Positions 1 to 7,610 are shown, counted from the first letter of the stretch. The stretch: DNA of 21,026 bases from Oscillospiraceae bacterium (GCA_015064195.1 SVSO01000025.1:1-21026); one strand, 5' to 3'. Notes: generated from the letters alone by a model not told the origin. Numbers and translations are program-made.

Positions 1-405
1 ATGCTGGAGCCGATGTCTCCCTATGAGCGCCGCATCATCCACTCGGAGGTGCAGGCAATTGAGGGAGTTTCCACCAATTCCATCGGCGTTGACAGCAATC
101 GCCGCGTGGTGATCTATTTAGAAAGCGAGGGCTTCAATGTTCCCGCCGGAAAGAAGGAAAAGAGCGAATCCCGCCGTTCCGCCCGTTCCGAGCGCCGCAG
201 AAGCGAATACAAGGGTGCCCAGAAGAAGGCGAAGCCTGCCGCTCCCATGTATGATGACGGCGAAAAGATGACGGCAGAGGAGCTGTCCGATCTGATCTCC
301 ACCTACGGCTCCAAGGATAAGCCGGTTCGTGAACAGCCGAGGAAGTTCAAGGATTTCGATGAGTATATCAACAGTCTGCTTGGATCATCGGAGGATGACA
401 AGTAA
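1..405 (+). CDS. khpB: Jag/KhpB RNA-binding protein, C-terminal part (5' truncated by the window edge)
   Basis: This is the C-terminal 134 residues of a Jag (KhpB/EloR) protein, a KH- and R3H-domain RNA-binding protein linked in Firmicutes to cell elongation and division. The frame is open from base 1 and the first visible residues (LEPMSPYERRIIHSEVQ) already lie in the R3H domain, so the ATG at base 1 is internal; the Jag_N and KH domains lie outside the window. R3H ends near residue 40 (RRVVIYLE). It is followed by about 90 more residues: a Lys/Arg/Ser-rich stretch (about 50-80), then a charged segment ending in DDK. Jag proteins such as that of Bacillus subtilis stop soon after R3H, so this tail is an extension. 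Position upstream of mnmE is the classical order near the origin. The identification is firm; the role of the tail is unknown. Confidence 0.9.
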   Translation: MLEPMSPYERRIIHSEVQAIEGVSTNSIGVDSNRRVVIYLESEGFNVPAGKKEKSESRRSARSERRRSEYKGAQKKAKPAAPMYDDGEKMTAEELSDLISTYGSKDKPVREQPRKFKDFDEYINSLLGSSEDDK

Positions 406-430
406 GAGCACCGGAAACTGAATGAGAATA

Positions 431-460
431 AGCGCGTCGGTGCATCCGGCGCGCTTTTTT
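431..460 (+). terminator. Rho-independent terminator after jag, just before mnmE
   Basis: A 10-bp GC-rich stem, 431-440 (AGCGCGTCGG) with 446-455 (one G.U pair), closes a 5-base loop and runs into six T residues (455-460). It is a textbook intrinsic terminator. The mnmE Shine-Dalgarno GGAG starts at 461, directly after the T run. Confidence 0.9.
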
Positions 461-471
461 GGAGAATGGAT

Positions 472-1854
472 ATGATAAACGATACCATCGCCGCCATTTC
501 CACAGCTTACGGACGGGGCGGCATTGCGGTTATCCGCATTTCCGGCGAGGATGCCATTTTAGCGGCGGGAAAATGCTTTCTGGCGGCTAACGGTCTGCCG
601 CTGGAACAACAAGCCCACGGGCACTGTGTATACGGCGCGATCCTGAAGGGCGGCGTGCAGATCGACGACGGAATGTGTACAGTATTCCGCGCGCCCCATT
701 CCTACACCGGCGAGGATACGGCGGAGATCAGCTGTCACGGCGGCATCCTGCTCACCGAAAAGGTGCTGGAAGCGGTGTTTGAAGCCGGTGCGCGTCAGGC
801 CGGGCCGGGCGAATTTACCCGCCGCGCATTTACAAACGGCAAGCTGTCTCTGTCGCAGGCGGAAGCGGTGGGACTGCTCATCGATGCGGTCAGCGAGGAG
901 CAGCTGGCACTGGCGGTTTCCCATGAGCGCGGCGTTGTGAAAAAGAAAGCGGATGCGCTGTATGAGCAGCTGAAAACCATCGTTACCGGTGTGTATGCCA
1001 ATGTGGATTTTCCCGATGAAGATCTGGCGGAGCTGTCCGGCGATGAGGTTCTGGCATCGCTTGCGGACATCAGACGCGAGCTTGAGATGCTCAAAAGCTC
1101 CTATCGCGTCGGACGAGCGGTCTGTGAGGGCATACAGACGGCGATTGCAGGCAAGCCCAACACCGGTAAGTCTTCCCTGCTCAACCGTCTTGTAGGCCGC
1201 GAAAGAGCCATTGTGACGGATATCGCCGGAACGACGCGGGACACCATCGAGGAAACGGTGCTCTGCGGACGTGTGATGCTCCGTCTTGCAGATACGGCGG
1301 GTATCCATACCGCTGGAGATGAAGTGGAACGCATTGGTGTGGAGAGATCCCTTGCGGCAATTGCGGAGGCTGAGCTGATCTTTGCCGTGTTCGACCGATC
1401 CCGGCCGCTTGACCAAGAGGATGCGGCACTGCTCGAAAAGCTTGATTCCTGCGGCGGCGTGAAAATTGCACTGCTCAATAAATGTGATCTTCCCGCCGCA
1501 TGGACGGAAAATGAATTGGCAGAAAGCGGAATTTTTGCTCATATTCTCGAAATTTCCGCAGAGCATGACCGCGGCATTGATGCACTCCGGCGTCTGGCGG
1601 AGGATCTCTTTGCGGCGGGCGAGATCGATTATAACGAGCGCGCTGTCATTGCCAGTGCGCGGCAGAATGCATCTGTCAGCCGTGCGCTGGAATTTGTGAA
1701 AAGCGCGGAATCGGCACTTTCCGTCGGACTTTCGACGGATATGGCGGGATTTGACCTGGAGGCGGCACTGTCGGAGCTGTCGGAGCTTGACGGACGGCGG
1801 GTGACGGAGGAAATCGTGGACGGAATTTTCCACCGCTTCTGCGTGGGCAAATAA
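472..1854 (+). CDS. mnmE: tRNA uridine-5-carboxymethylaminomethyl modification GTPase MnmE
   Basis: MnmE (TrmE) is a cytoplasmic potassium-activated GTPase that, with MnmG, modifies the wobble uridine (C5) of certain tRNAs. The 460-residue product has the N-terminal folate-binding domain (DTIAAISTAYGRGG, about residues 3-18), a helical domain, and an inserted Ras-like G domain: P-loop GKPNTGKSS (227-235), GTTRD (253-257), DTAG (274-277) and NKCD (336-339). It ends in FCVGK, matching the C-terminal C(I/V)GK with its catalytic cysteine. Length is normal for the family. An ATG at 466 also exists, but only one base separates it from the GGAG at 461-464; the ATG at 472 has 7-base spacing and the usual family N-terminus. 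The partner gene mnmG lies at 11230-13149 on the other strand. No separate promoter is visible between the preceding terminator and this start. Confidence 0.96.
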   Translation: MINDTIAAISTAYGRGGIAVIRISGEDAILAAGKCFLAANGLPLEQQAHGHCVYGAILKGGVQIDDGMCTVFRAPHSYTGEDTAEISCHGGILLTEKVLEAVFEAGARQAGPGEFTRRAFTNGKLSLSQAEAVGLLIDAVSEEQLALAVSHERGVVKKKADALYEQLKTIVTGVYANVDFPDEDLAELSGDEVLASLADIRRELEMLKSSYRVGRAVCEGIQTAIAGKPNTGKSSLLNRLVGRERAIVTDIAGTTRDTIEETVLCGRVMLRLADTAGIHTAGDEVERIGVERSLAAIAEAELIFAVFDRSRPLDQEDAALLEKLDSCGGVKIALLNKCDLPAAWTENELAESGIFAHILEISAEHDRGIDALRRLAEDLFAAGEIDYNERAVIASARQNASVSRALEFVKSAESALSVGLSTDMAGFDLEAALSELSELDGRRVTEEIVDGIFHRFCVGK

Positions 1855-1877
1855 AAACGAGAGCAGAAGCTCTCGTT
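1851..1877 (-). terminator. Terminator for the gene at 1884-2372 (convergent with mnmE)
   Basis: A perfect 9-bp stem (AACGAGAGC at 1856-1864, GCTCTCGTT at 1869-1877) encloses a 4-base loop. Read on the - strand, the stem runs into a T-rich tract that overlaps the end of mnmE. On the + strand the hairpin follows the mnmE stop by one base but lacks a T run (GTGTGATT), so it works best for the - strand gene. Confidence 0.7.
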
Positions 1878-1883
1878 GTGTGA

Positions 1884-2372
1884 TTATTTCTTTCTGCCGA
1901 ATATGGCGAAAATGAGAAATGCGATGGCGGCGATGATAATGATCGCGATGACGATGCCCCATATACCCATACCGGAGCTGTCGGTGACTGCGTTTTCCAC
2001 GCCGTCCGCCGCATCGCCCACCATATCTGCCGCGTCGGTGATCACATTATCGACGGCGGATTCCACAGAGCCTGTGGAATCGTCGGCATTGGAAGTATCA
2101 TCGGCAAATTCGCCGGTGCCAGGCATGGAATCGGCGGCTGTTGTGTCACTGCCCGCTGCATCTCCGGCTTCACCGTCGGCCACATTTCCGCCCACCACGT
2201 CGGAGTCGGCCTCCGAATCATAGGATGTGGTGGTGTCGGAGGGATTGTTGTTCTCCATGGGGCTTGAGCCTTCGCGGACGGTGAGTGCCGCCGCGCTGAC
2301 TGCGAGAAGCACGGTCACAAGGACGAGGGCAAGAACAATGAGAATCGGTTTCTTATATCGGATTTTTTTCAT
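1884..2372 (-). CDS. Small membrane protein with acidic low-complexity ectodomain, function unknown
   Basis: I do not recognise this 162-residue product. It begins with a basic stretch and a hydrophobic helix (MKKIRYKKPILIVLALVLV, about residues 8-30), which could be a signal peptide or membrane anchor. A strongly acidic region rich in Ser, Thr, Asp, Gly and Ala follows (about 35-130), including loose repeats of the form DAADMVGDAADGV. A second hydrophobic helix comes next (about 134-157, IWGIVIAIIIIAAIAFLIF), with a short basic tail GRKK. The likely topology is both ends in the cytoplasm and an acidic loop outside, or, if the first helix is cleaved, a single C-terminal anchor. A Shine-Dalgarno-like GAAAGGAAAG precedes the ATG. 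It converges on mnmE and diverges from the RNHCP gene. Confidence 0.75.
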   Translation of the reverse strand: MKKIRYKKPILIVLALVLVTVLLAVSAAALTVREGSSPMENNNPSDTTTSYDSEADSDVVGGNVADGEAGDAAGSDTTAADSMPGTGEFADDTSNADDSTGSVESAVDNVITDAADMVGDAADGVENAVTDSSGMGIWGIVIAIIIIAAIAFLIFAIFGRKK

Positions 2373-2462
2373 AGCACAAACTTTCCTTTCGGTTTAGTCC
2401 GTGCTTAGTATTTGCCGGACGGATGGGATTATGCATACAATAACAGGAGATTTTGATAAAAT

Positions 2463-2804
2463 ATGGAAGATAAGCGATTTCAAAAAAATGACAGCGGATT
2501 TATCTGCCGGAACTGCGGCTTTGAAGTGAAGCCGCTGGGTGTCACCTCACGCGATCACTGCCCCAAGTGCCTCTGCTCCATTCACATTGACGTAAATCCC
2601 GGCGACCGCGCCAACGATTGTCTGGGATTGCTTCGTCCGGTGCAGGTGCTGCCCGATCCGAAGAAGGGATATATTATCGTCTATCGCTGCGAAAAATGCG
2701 GCGGAACGGTGCGCAACAAGGCGGCCTATCCCGCCAAGGTTCAGCCGGACGATATCAATCTGCTCATCAAGCTGACGGCCGGTGCCGGATATATGCCGGG
2801 GTAA
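2463..2804 (+). CDS. RNHCP-domain protein (zinc-ribbon-like)
   Basis: This 113-residue protein matches the RNHCP family, named after its conserved motif. Visible are an N-terminal CxxC knuckle (F-I-C-R-N-C-G-F, about residues 14-21), the core RDHCPKCLCSIHIDVNPGDR (about 30-49) and a second CxxC (YRCEKCGG, about 74-81). Paired cysteines suggest structural zinc binding; no enzymatic function is known to me for the family. The core has RDHCP where the family name has RNHCP. AGGAG lies at 2445-2449, 13 bases before the ATG, which is a long spacing. The gene stands alone on the + strand and ends inside the palindromic terminator it shares with the converging heparinase-like gene. Confidence 0.85.
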   Translation: MEDKRFQKNDSGFICRNCGFEVKPLGVTSRDHCPKCLCSIHIDVNPGDRANDCLGLLRPVQVLPDPKKGYIIVYRCEKCGGTVRNKAAYPAKVQPDDINLLIKLTAGAGYMPG

Positions 2805-2843
2805 ATCAAAAAAGCTGCACAAACGTGCAGCTTTTTTGATTTA
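2802..2843. terminator. Bidirectional terminator: perfect 19-bp palindrome spanning both stop codons
   Basis: Bases 2802-2820 are exactly complementary to 2825-2843, with loop AAAC. The core GCTGCAC/GTGCAGC is flanked by A6 on one side and T6 on the other, so each strand reads stem plus T run. The TAA of the RNHCP gene (2802-2804) and the TAA of the heparinase-like gene (2841-2843, - strand) pair with each other at the base of the stem. Confidence 0.92.
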
Positions 2844-4784
2844 TTCCTCAACGGTAACTTCCCTGCCGTCGGCAAGCTTGACGGTGAAGGTTTTCTCCGC
2901 AATATCGCCGGAAGCTTCCACGCTCTTGACGATGGGTGCGTTGTCCGCGAAGGGGCAAAGCACCGTCACGATGCGGCGGGATTTTTCAAATACGCCGGTG
3001 TTCAGGATGGTGGGGATGGGATAATGCTCCACATCGCCGATGCCGAAGTTGGGAAGCCAACCTTGGAATACGGGGGCTTTCTGGCCGCGCACCACGTTGA
3101 TGCCGCCGATGGAGGATGCGACGGTGATGCCTACGCCGTCATCGTAGACGTTGTTGACCGTATTTTTGTCGATGGTGGTAGGATTATCATAGAGATGCCA
3201 GATGACCTCGTAATCGTGCTTTTCGTCATTTTCCGAAGTGAGGCGGTCGATAGCGACAAACATGGGAGGCAGATCCTGCTCATTCTTCAGGAAGATCAGC
3301 CGGCGCGTATGGATAACGGGGATGCGCTCCTTGCTGTAGCCGGCGGTGAAGGAAGCTTCCGCCGTGTCGCGATTTTCGTTGCTGTTCCAATAGACATCCG
3401 CCTTTTGTCTGACCATTTCCGGCAGCCATACGTAATAGTGACGGCTTCCCTGATCCTCGCCGTCCACGCGGATGGTGTTGTGTCCGCGGGTGGAAAGCAC
3501 ATATTTGCGCATTTCCGAGGTGTCGTAGTCGAAATGCTCCGATTCGCAGACAAGCTCGTGTCCCAGCGCGAAGATCTGCAGATTCAGCTTATCTTCATGC
3601 TGATGTGCGCGGCCGTAGGGAGAGCAGTCCATGTATGCCCAATAGCTGTCCGCATCCCAGCCGCTGCGCATGATCGCCGCGCCGCCGTATTCCATCAGGA
3701 TGGACTTGAATTCCGGCGCATTGCCTTCTTTGCGCCCGGTTGCAAAATAGGGGAACAGGGGATGCTCCGGATACAATTCGCAGGCTTTTTCCATCAGATC
3801 GTCCGGCAGCCATGCGCCGCCGTCGTTCATGGCTGGGCACTGCAGGTCCGGACGTGCTAATTTCGGATACACACTGTACAGCTTTTCCAGTGCTTCCTCA
3901 AGATAGGCGGGAGCGGGCTTTATCACCTTGCGGTAAACGCTGAGGAGATTCTCATATTCCTGCGTCACGACGCTGTGATAGCCCATGCTCAGCTCGATCT
4001 GCATTCCGTCGGGATAGACCTGATTGTCAAGCTCGGTCTTCATGCGCTCATCGGCAAATGCCAGCCATTCGGTGCTGTCTTTCAGGAACGGACAAATGAG
4101 GCCGATGATGGTGAGGCCCAGCATTTCGGAGATGAGCCAGTTGCACATGGTGTTGAAATTTCTCAGCCGCCATCCATGTTCCCAGACGGATTTGAAAAAG
4201 ATGGTGATTACTTCATCGCTGACAGAGGGGGAATGGAGAAATGCGTGGATGCAGTGGCTCCACGGCTTCATGCGCAGTCCCGTTTCCAGTGTGCGCCAGC
4301 AGACAGTCTCAAAACCGCTGGCATTCTCCGGAACCTGCGCCTGCTTCGCCCAGCTGATAAACTGCGCCGACCATTCCGCCGCCGCCTTCTCATCACCGGT
4401 GAGAAGATAATAATCCGCCATATATTTCCATTCTGGATGACGATTGAACTGCCACGGCCATTCCTTGTAGCCGTTGTAGGTGGGATTGAATTCCCAGTCG
4501 ATCTCGCCGGTGAAGGTGTGAGGCACGCGGCAGGAGATGAAGGTGCGTCCCATGGCACGCTCGGCCGCCGCTTTGACTTTATCTGCGTAAGGCTGGAGAT
4601 ATTCCTTTTCTCCGGCAAGATAATTCTCCGGATTCAGCGTATTTCTCACGTAATCGGCGAAAATTTTGTGAGCCGATGCGAAATCGCCGTTTTCCGCCAG
4701 TGCCGGAAGGGATGCCAGCTCGGGAATGGATGAATCCACTTTGGATGTGAAAAATTCCTTGTCAGTCAGCTTGGTTGTAATCAT
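2841..4784 (-). CDS. Heparinase II/III family protein (probable polysaccharide lyase, cytosolic)
   Basis: The 647-residue product fits the heparinase II/III-like lyase architecture: an N-terminal helical toroid (about residues 15-340) followed by the beta-sandwich Hepar_II_III domain (about 360-640). The diagnostic block is SPYGRAHQHEDKLNLQIFAL (388-407), followed by YVLSTRGHNTIRVDGEDQG (428-446). Heparinase III uses an Asn/Tyr/His set; candidates here are N215 (NTMCNWL), Y269 (ELSMGYH) and H394 or H396. No signal peptide is visible, so it probably acts in the cytosol on imported acidic oligosaccharides. The frame is open for 77 codons upstream of 4784, but that part overlaps the MORN gene antiparallel-frame-wise on the same strand, whereas the ATG at 4784 has AAAGGA just before it. 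The substrate cannot be read from sequence; heparin itself is not implied. It is the last gene of the run serS, membrane protein, MORN. Confidence 0.88.
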   Translation of the reverse strand: MITTKLTDKEFFTSKVDSSIPELASLPALAENGDFASAHKIFADYVRNTLNPENYLAGEKEYLQPYADKVKAAAERAMGRTFISCRVPHTFTGEIDWEFNPTYNGYKEWPWQFNRHPEWKYMADYYLLTGDEKAAAEWSAQFISWAKQAQVPENASGFETVCWRTLETGLRMKPWSHCIHAFLHSPSVSDEVITIFFKSVWEHGWRLRNFNTMCNWLISEMLGLTIIGLICPFLKDSTEWLAFADERMKTELDNQVYPDGMQIELSMGYHSVVTQEYENLLSVYRKVIKPAPAYLEEALEKLYSVYPKLARPDLQCPAMNDGGAWLPDDLMEKACELYPEHPLFPYFATGRKEGNAPEFKSILMEYGGAAIMRSGWDADSYWAYMDCSPYGRAHQHEDKLNLQIFALGHELVCESEHFDYDTSEMRKYVLSTRGHNTIRVDGEDQGSRHYYVWLPEMVRQKADVYWNSNENRDTAEASFTAGYSKERIPVIHTRRLIFLKNEQDLPPMFVAIDRLTSENDEKHDYEVIWHLYDNPTTIDKNTVNNVYDDGVGITVASSIGGINVVRGQKAPVFQGWLPNFGIGDVEHYPIPTILNTGVFEKSRRIVTVLCPFADNAPIVKSVEASGDIAEKTFTVKLADGREVTVEE

Positions 4785-4806
4785 ATTCTGTCCTTTCTTT
4801 TGCAAG

Positions 4807-4839
4807 TACAGGCTTGGTCGGATCCCGATCAAGCCTGTA
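4807..4839 (-). other. Intercistronic hairpin between the MORN and heparinase-like genes
   Basis: TACAGGCTTG (4807-4816) is complementary to CAAGCCTGTA (4830-4839), and the stem continues inwards after one mismatch on the - strand (G.U on +) with a 4-bp segment. It directly follows the MORN stop codon. No clear T run follows on the - strand, so it may be a weak terminator, a processing or stability element, or a partial block that lowers lyase expression. Confidence 0.5.
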
Positions 4840-4842
4840 TGG

Positions 4843-5673
4843 TTATTTTGCGTCTTCTTCTTCGCGGACGATCTTTCCTTCGGAGAATTCGCCCTCGAAT
4901 ACACGTCCGCTGGGCCATGTATATTTGCCTGTACCGTGCATCTTGTTGTCAGCGAATTCGCCTTCATACACGTCGCCGTTGGCCCATACATAGGTGCCCT
5001 TGCCGGTGCGGACATCGGCGGAGAAATTGCCGGTGTATTTGTCGCCGTTGGGGAAGATATAAACGCCGGAGCCGTCCTTCAGCTCGTTCACGTAATTTCC
5101 CTCATAGGAGGAGCCGTCCGCCCATTTGTACAGACCCTGACCGTTTTTCATGTCATTCTGGTACATACCGGAATAGACCGAGCCATCCGCCCAAGTGTAA
5201 GTGCCCTGCCCTTCTTTTTTGCCGTTCGAGAGATTGCCCTCATAAACATCGCCGTTGGAGAAGGAATAAACGCCATAGCCGGTGATCTGATCCTGCACGA
5301 AGTCGCCCTCGTATACGTCACCGGAAGCATAAATGAGCTTGCCCTTGCCGTGACGGCTGAGCTGATCCAGCTCGCCCTCATAAATATCGCCGTTGGAATA
5401 GACCACGGAATTTTTCTCCATGTCCACTTCCGCAGTGATTCCGCTGGAATAATAGAGCTTACCGGTGAGCGGATCTCCCTCGGAATCGACGCGGCCGAAG
5501 AATTTGACCGTTCCGCCGTCCTCGGTATTCATCTGAATATACCGGATGCCGCTGAAATAAATGGCGGCAGCCGCTGCACCGACTGCGATGGCGGCGATGA
5601 TCAGGATGGTGAGGAAGACGCTGAGTGTGCTGCGATGGCGGCGTCCGCGTTTGTTTGTTTGTTGATAATTCAT
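4843..5673 (-). CDS. Membrane-anchored MORN-repeat protein
   Basis: This 276-residue protein has a basic N-terminus (KRGRRHR), one hydrophobic helix (about residues 17-41), then MORN repeats. At least eight units of about 23 residues run from about residue 92 to 272, each built on the pattern NGD-x-YEG-x(8)-G-x-G-x-Y, for example YASGDVYEGDF and VWANGDVYEGEF. A degenerate unit may precede them (about 60-90). MORN repeats form an elongated beta-hairpin solenoid used for lipid or protein contact. With basic residues before the helix, the repeats are probably outside the membrane. The tail is charged (REEEDAK). The Shine-Dalgarno is weak (GAGAAG). It lies 21 bases after the preceding membrane-protein gene and is presumably co-transcribed. 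Family assignment is firm; the function is unknown. Confidence 0.88.
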   Translation of the reverse strand: MNYQQTNKRGRRHRSTLSVFLTILIIAAIAVGAAAAAIYFSGIRYIQMNTEDGGTVKFFGRVDSEGDPLTGKLYYSSGITAEVDMEKNSVVYSNGDIYEGELDQLSRHGKGKLIYASGDVYEGDFVQDQITGYGVYSFSNGDVYEGNLSNGKKEGQGTYTWADGSVYSGMYQNDMKNGQGLYKWADGSSYEGNYVNELKDGSGVYIFPNGDKYTGNFSADVRTGKGTYVWANGDVYEGEFADNKMHGTGKYTWPSGRVFEGEFSEGKIVREEEDAK

Positions 5674-5694
5674 ATGTTTCTACTTCTCTTTGTG

Positions 5695-6243
5695 TTAGAT
5701 TATGTTGCTTGCAGGCGTGATCTCGCCGATGAAGTTGGTCAGCATCTGGATGAGATCGGGGACTACAATAAACGAAACGAATGCGACAATGAGAAATGCC
5801 AGTACGGAGAGCAGTACCGAAATAACGCTGGTGCCCGAATTGCCGTAGATCACCTCCGCACGGTGAACCTTGTCATCGGGGATGAAGAATCGTGCGGTCT
5901 TGAAGCTCTCACGGCTCTGCTCTGCTTCCGTATCGCCCTTCATATGAACAATGCGGCGGAAGGAGCCGTTTCTGCGCAGTGCAAACTGAACAAAGGGATT
6001 GTTGCATCCGATCTCCGCAGCAGTGAGTGCTGCTTCTTCTGTATGCGCGCCCCGTTCGATCAGCCCCCGTACAAGTGATCCGAGAACAAATTTGTTGTAA
6101 AGCGTAACACCGATACCAATCATAAAGCCGATAAAAAGTGACCACACGATGAGGTTAAGAGTGGTTATGGGCTGATTGCCGAGAGTGATCGTGTTGCCGC
6201 AGATGCTCATGATATCGTTCCATAACGCTTCCAGAAAATCCAC
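5695..6243 (-). CDS. Two-helix membrane protein of unknown function, GTG start
   Basis: I do not recognise this 182-residue protein. It has a hydrophobic helix near residues 31-52 (LIVWSLFIGFMIGIGVTLY), a hydrophilic middle of about 85 residues rich in Arg, Glu and His that includes TAAEIGCNNPFVQFALRR, and a second helix near 140-163 (VISVLLSVLAFLIVAFVSFIVV). The middle segment is likely cytoplasmic by the positive-inside rule. An ATG at 6264 would place AAAGGAGG inside the coding region at codons 3-5. The GTG at 6243 lies 7 bases after GGAGG, so I choose it. It lies 63 bases after serS with a hairpin between, and 21 bases before the MORN gene, so it may form a membrane unit with the latter. 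Confidence 0.75.
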   Translation of the reverse strand: MDFLEALWNDIMSICGNTITLGNQPITTLNLIVWSLFIGFMIGIGVTLYNKFVLGSLVRGLIERGAHTEEAALTAAEIGCNNPFVQFALRRNGSFRRIVHMKGDTEAEQSRESFKTARFFIPDDKVHRAEVIYGNSGTSVISVLLSVLAFLIVAFVSFIVVPDLIQMLTNFIGEITPASNII

Positions 6244-6271
6244 CGAAAATCCTCCTTTTATCATGATTTGC

Positions 6272-6297
6272 CCGGCTCTGCCATGCGGCAGAGCCGG
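6272..6297 (-). other. Strong GC hairpin after serS
   Basis: CCGGCTCTGCC (6272-6282) and GGCAGAGCCGG (6287-6297) form a perfect 11-bp stem with a 4-base loop, 9 bases after the serS stop on the - strand. No T run follows on either strand (GCAAATCATG on the - strand), so it may be a weak or partial terminator or an mRNA-stability element that allows read-through to the membrane-protein genes. Confidence 0.6.
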
Positions 6298-6306
6298 CGA
6301 TGGTTC

Positions 6307-7596
6307 TTAGTTTTCCTTCTTGATGATGTCGCAGCCGAGATACTTTCTCAGAACCTCGGGAACGATGACGCTGCCGTCTGCCTGCTGATTCTGCTCAACG
6401 ATGGCGGGCAGGATGCGGCTGGTAGCAAGACCGGAGCCGTTCAGGGTGTGCATGAATTCGATCTTGCCGGTGGATTCACGCTTGAAGCGCATCTGACCGC
6501 GGCGCGCCTGATAATCACGTGCGTTGGAGACAGAGCTTACTTCCTTGTAGCCGTCCATGGAAGGAATGTGGATCTCAATGTCGTAGGTGCGTGCCATGGA
6601 AGCGGAGCAGTCCTCTGCTGCCAGCTTGACGGTGCGGAAGTGGAAGCCAAGGCCGCTGACAAGCGCTTCTGCCTTACCGACCAGCTCTGCGAATGCATCG
6701 TCGGAATCCTCGGGACGGGTGTACTGTACCATTTCCACCTTGTTGAACTGATGGCCGCGTACCATGCCGCGCTCGTCTGCACGGTAGGAGCCGGCTTCGC
6801 GGCGGAAGCAAGGTGTGTAGCTGATGTACTTCTTCGGCAGATCCGCTTCGGTGAGGATCTCATCGCGATGGAGAGATACCAGCGCAGTTTCTGCGGTGGG
6901 AAGCATAAAGCGGCGGCGCTCATCTTCCGCAGTCTCCAGCCAGTAAACGTCGTCGGCAAACTTGGGGAACTGGCCCGCAGTCAGACCGCACTCATATCCC
7001 AGCATGTGGGGAACGAGTACCAGCTCATAGCCGTCGCCGATGTGGGTTTCCACGAAATAATTGAGCAGTGCCCACTCAAGGCGTGCGCCGAGTCCGCGGT
7101 AGATCCAGAAGCCGTTGCCGGACAGCTTGACACCGCGTTTGTAATCGATCAGACCGAGATCGGTGCAGATGTCAACGTGATTCTTCGGCTCAAAATCGAA
7201 CTTGTGAGGCTCGCCGTAGTAGCGGAGCGGCTCGTTGTTCTCCTTGCCGCCGGGCTTCAGATCGGGGTCGGGGAGATTGGGCAGGCTGAGCATGAGGTTG
7301 GTGTATTCGATCTCAACTGCCTTGATCTTTTCGTCAGAGGTCTTGATCTTCTCGGAAAGCTCCTTCATCTGTGCGAATATGGGGGTCACATCCTGTCCCT
7401 GCTTCTTGAGCATGGGGATGGACTTGGAGACTTTATTCTGCTCAGCCTTGAGCGCTTCCGTCTCGGAGATCATTACGCGGCGTTCTGCATCCAGAGAAAG
7501 AATCTTTTCGATGTCTTCGCGGGCATCCTTGCCCTTGTTTGCAAGACGTGTAATGACGTCTTCTGTGTTTTCCTTGATGTATCGGATATCAAGCAT
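6307..7596 (-). CDS. serS: Seryl-tRNA synthetase
   Basis: SerS charges tRNA-Ser with serine using ATP (class IIa synthetase, cytosolic homodimer). The 429-residue length is typical. Residues 1-100 form the coiled-coil tRNA-binding arm. The catalytic domain shows TAET (234-237, serine pocket), motif 2 (FRREAGSYRADERGMVRGHQ, 264-283) and motif 3 (NGSGLATSRILPAIVEQNQQ, 386-405). The ATG follows GGGAG at 9-base spacing. Only 14 bases separate it from the parB stop, leaving no room for a promoter or T-box leader, so it appears to be expressed with parA and parB. A hairpin follows the stop codon. Confidence 0.97.
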   Translation of the reverse strand: MLDIRYIKENTEDVITRLANKGKDAREDIEKILSLDAERRVMISETEALKAEQNKVSKSIPMLKKQGQDVTPIFAQMKELSEKIKTSDEKIKAVEIEYTNLMLSLPNLPDPDLKPGGKENNEPLRYYGEPHKFDFEPKNHVDICTDLGLIDYKRGVKLSGNGFWIYRGLGARLEWALLNYFVETHIGDGYELVLVPHMLGYECGLTAGQFPKFADDVYWLETAEDERRRFMLPTAETALVSLHRDEILTEADLPKKYISYTPCFRREAGSYRADERGMVRGHQFNKVEMVQYTRPEDSDDAFAELVGKAEALVSGLGFHFRTVKLAAEDCSASMARTYDIEIHIPSMDGYKEVSSVSNARDYQARRGQMRFKRESTGKIEFMHTLNGSGLATSRILPAIVEQNQQADGSVIVPEVLRKYLGCDIIKKEN

Positions 7597-7610
7597 GGTT
7601 TAAAACTCCC

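Noticed and set aside
559..1962. Long open frame on the - strand opposite mnmE (467 codons)
   Set aside because: It is antisense to a gene with full MnmE motifs, rich in His, Arg and Cys with no family motif, and arises from the codon bias of the opposite strand.
2412..2441. Possible promoter TTGCCG-18-TACAAT before the RNHCP gene
   Set aside because: The start would fall inside the Shine-Dalgarno at 2445-2449, leaving no usable ribosome-binding site; the true promoter is not evident.
4785..5015. 77-codon N-terminal extension of the heparinase-like gene
   Set aside because: It overlaps the MORN gene in another frame, has unlikely composition, and AAAGGA directly precedes the ATG at 4784.
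4950..5390. Periodic repeated DNA that might suggest a tandem repeat or CRISPR-like array
   Set aside because: The periodicity is about 69 bases, equal to the 23-residue MORN unit, and the repeats are diverged coding sequence, not identical direct repeats with spacers.
4726..6078. Long open frame on the + strand opposite the MORN and two-helix genes (450 codons)
   Set aside because: It crosses the boundaries of several real - strand genes, and its repeated pattern is the reverse complement of the MORN repeats.
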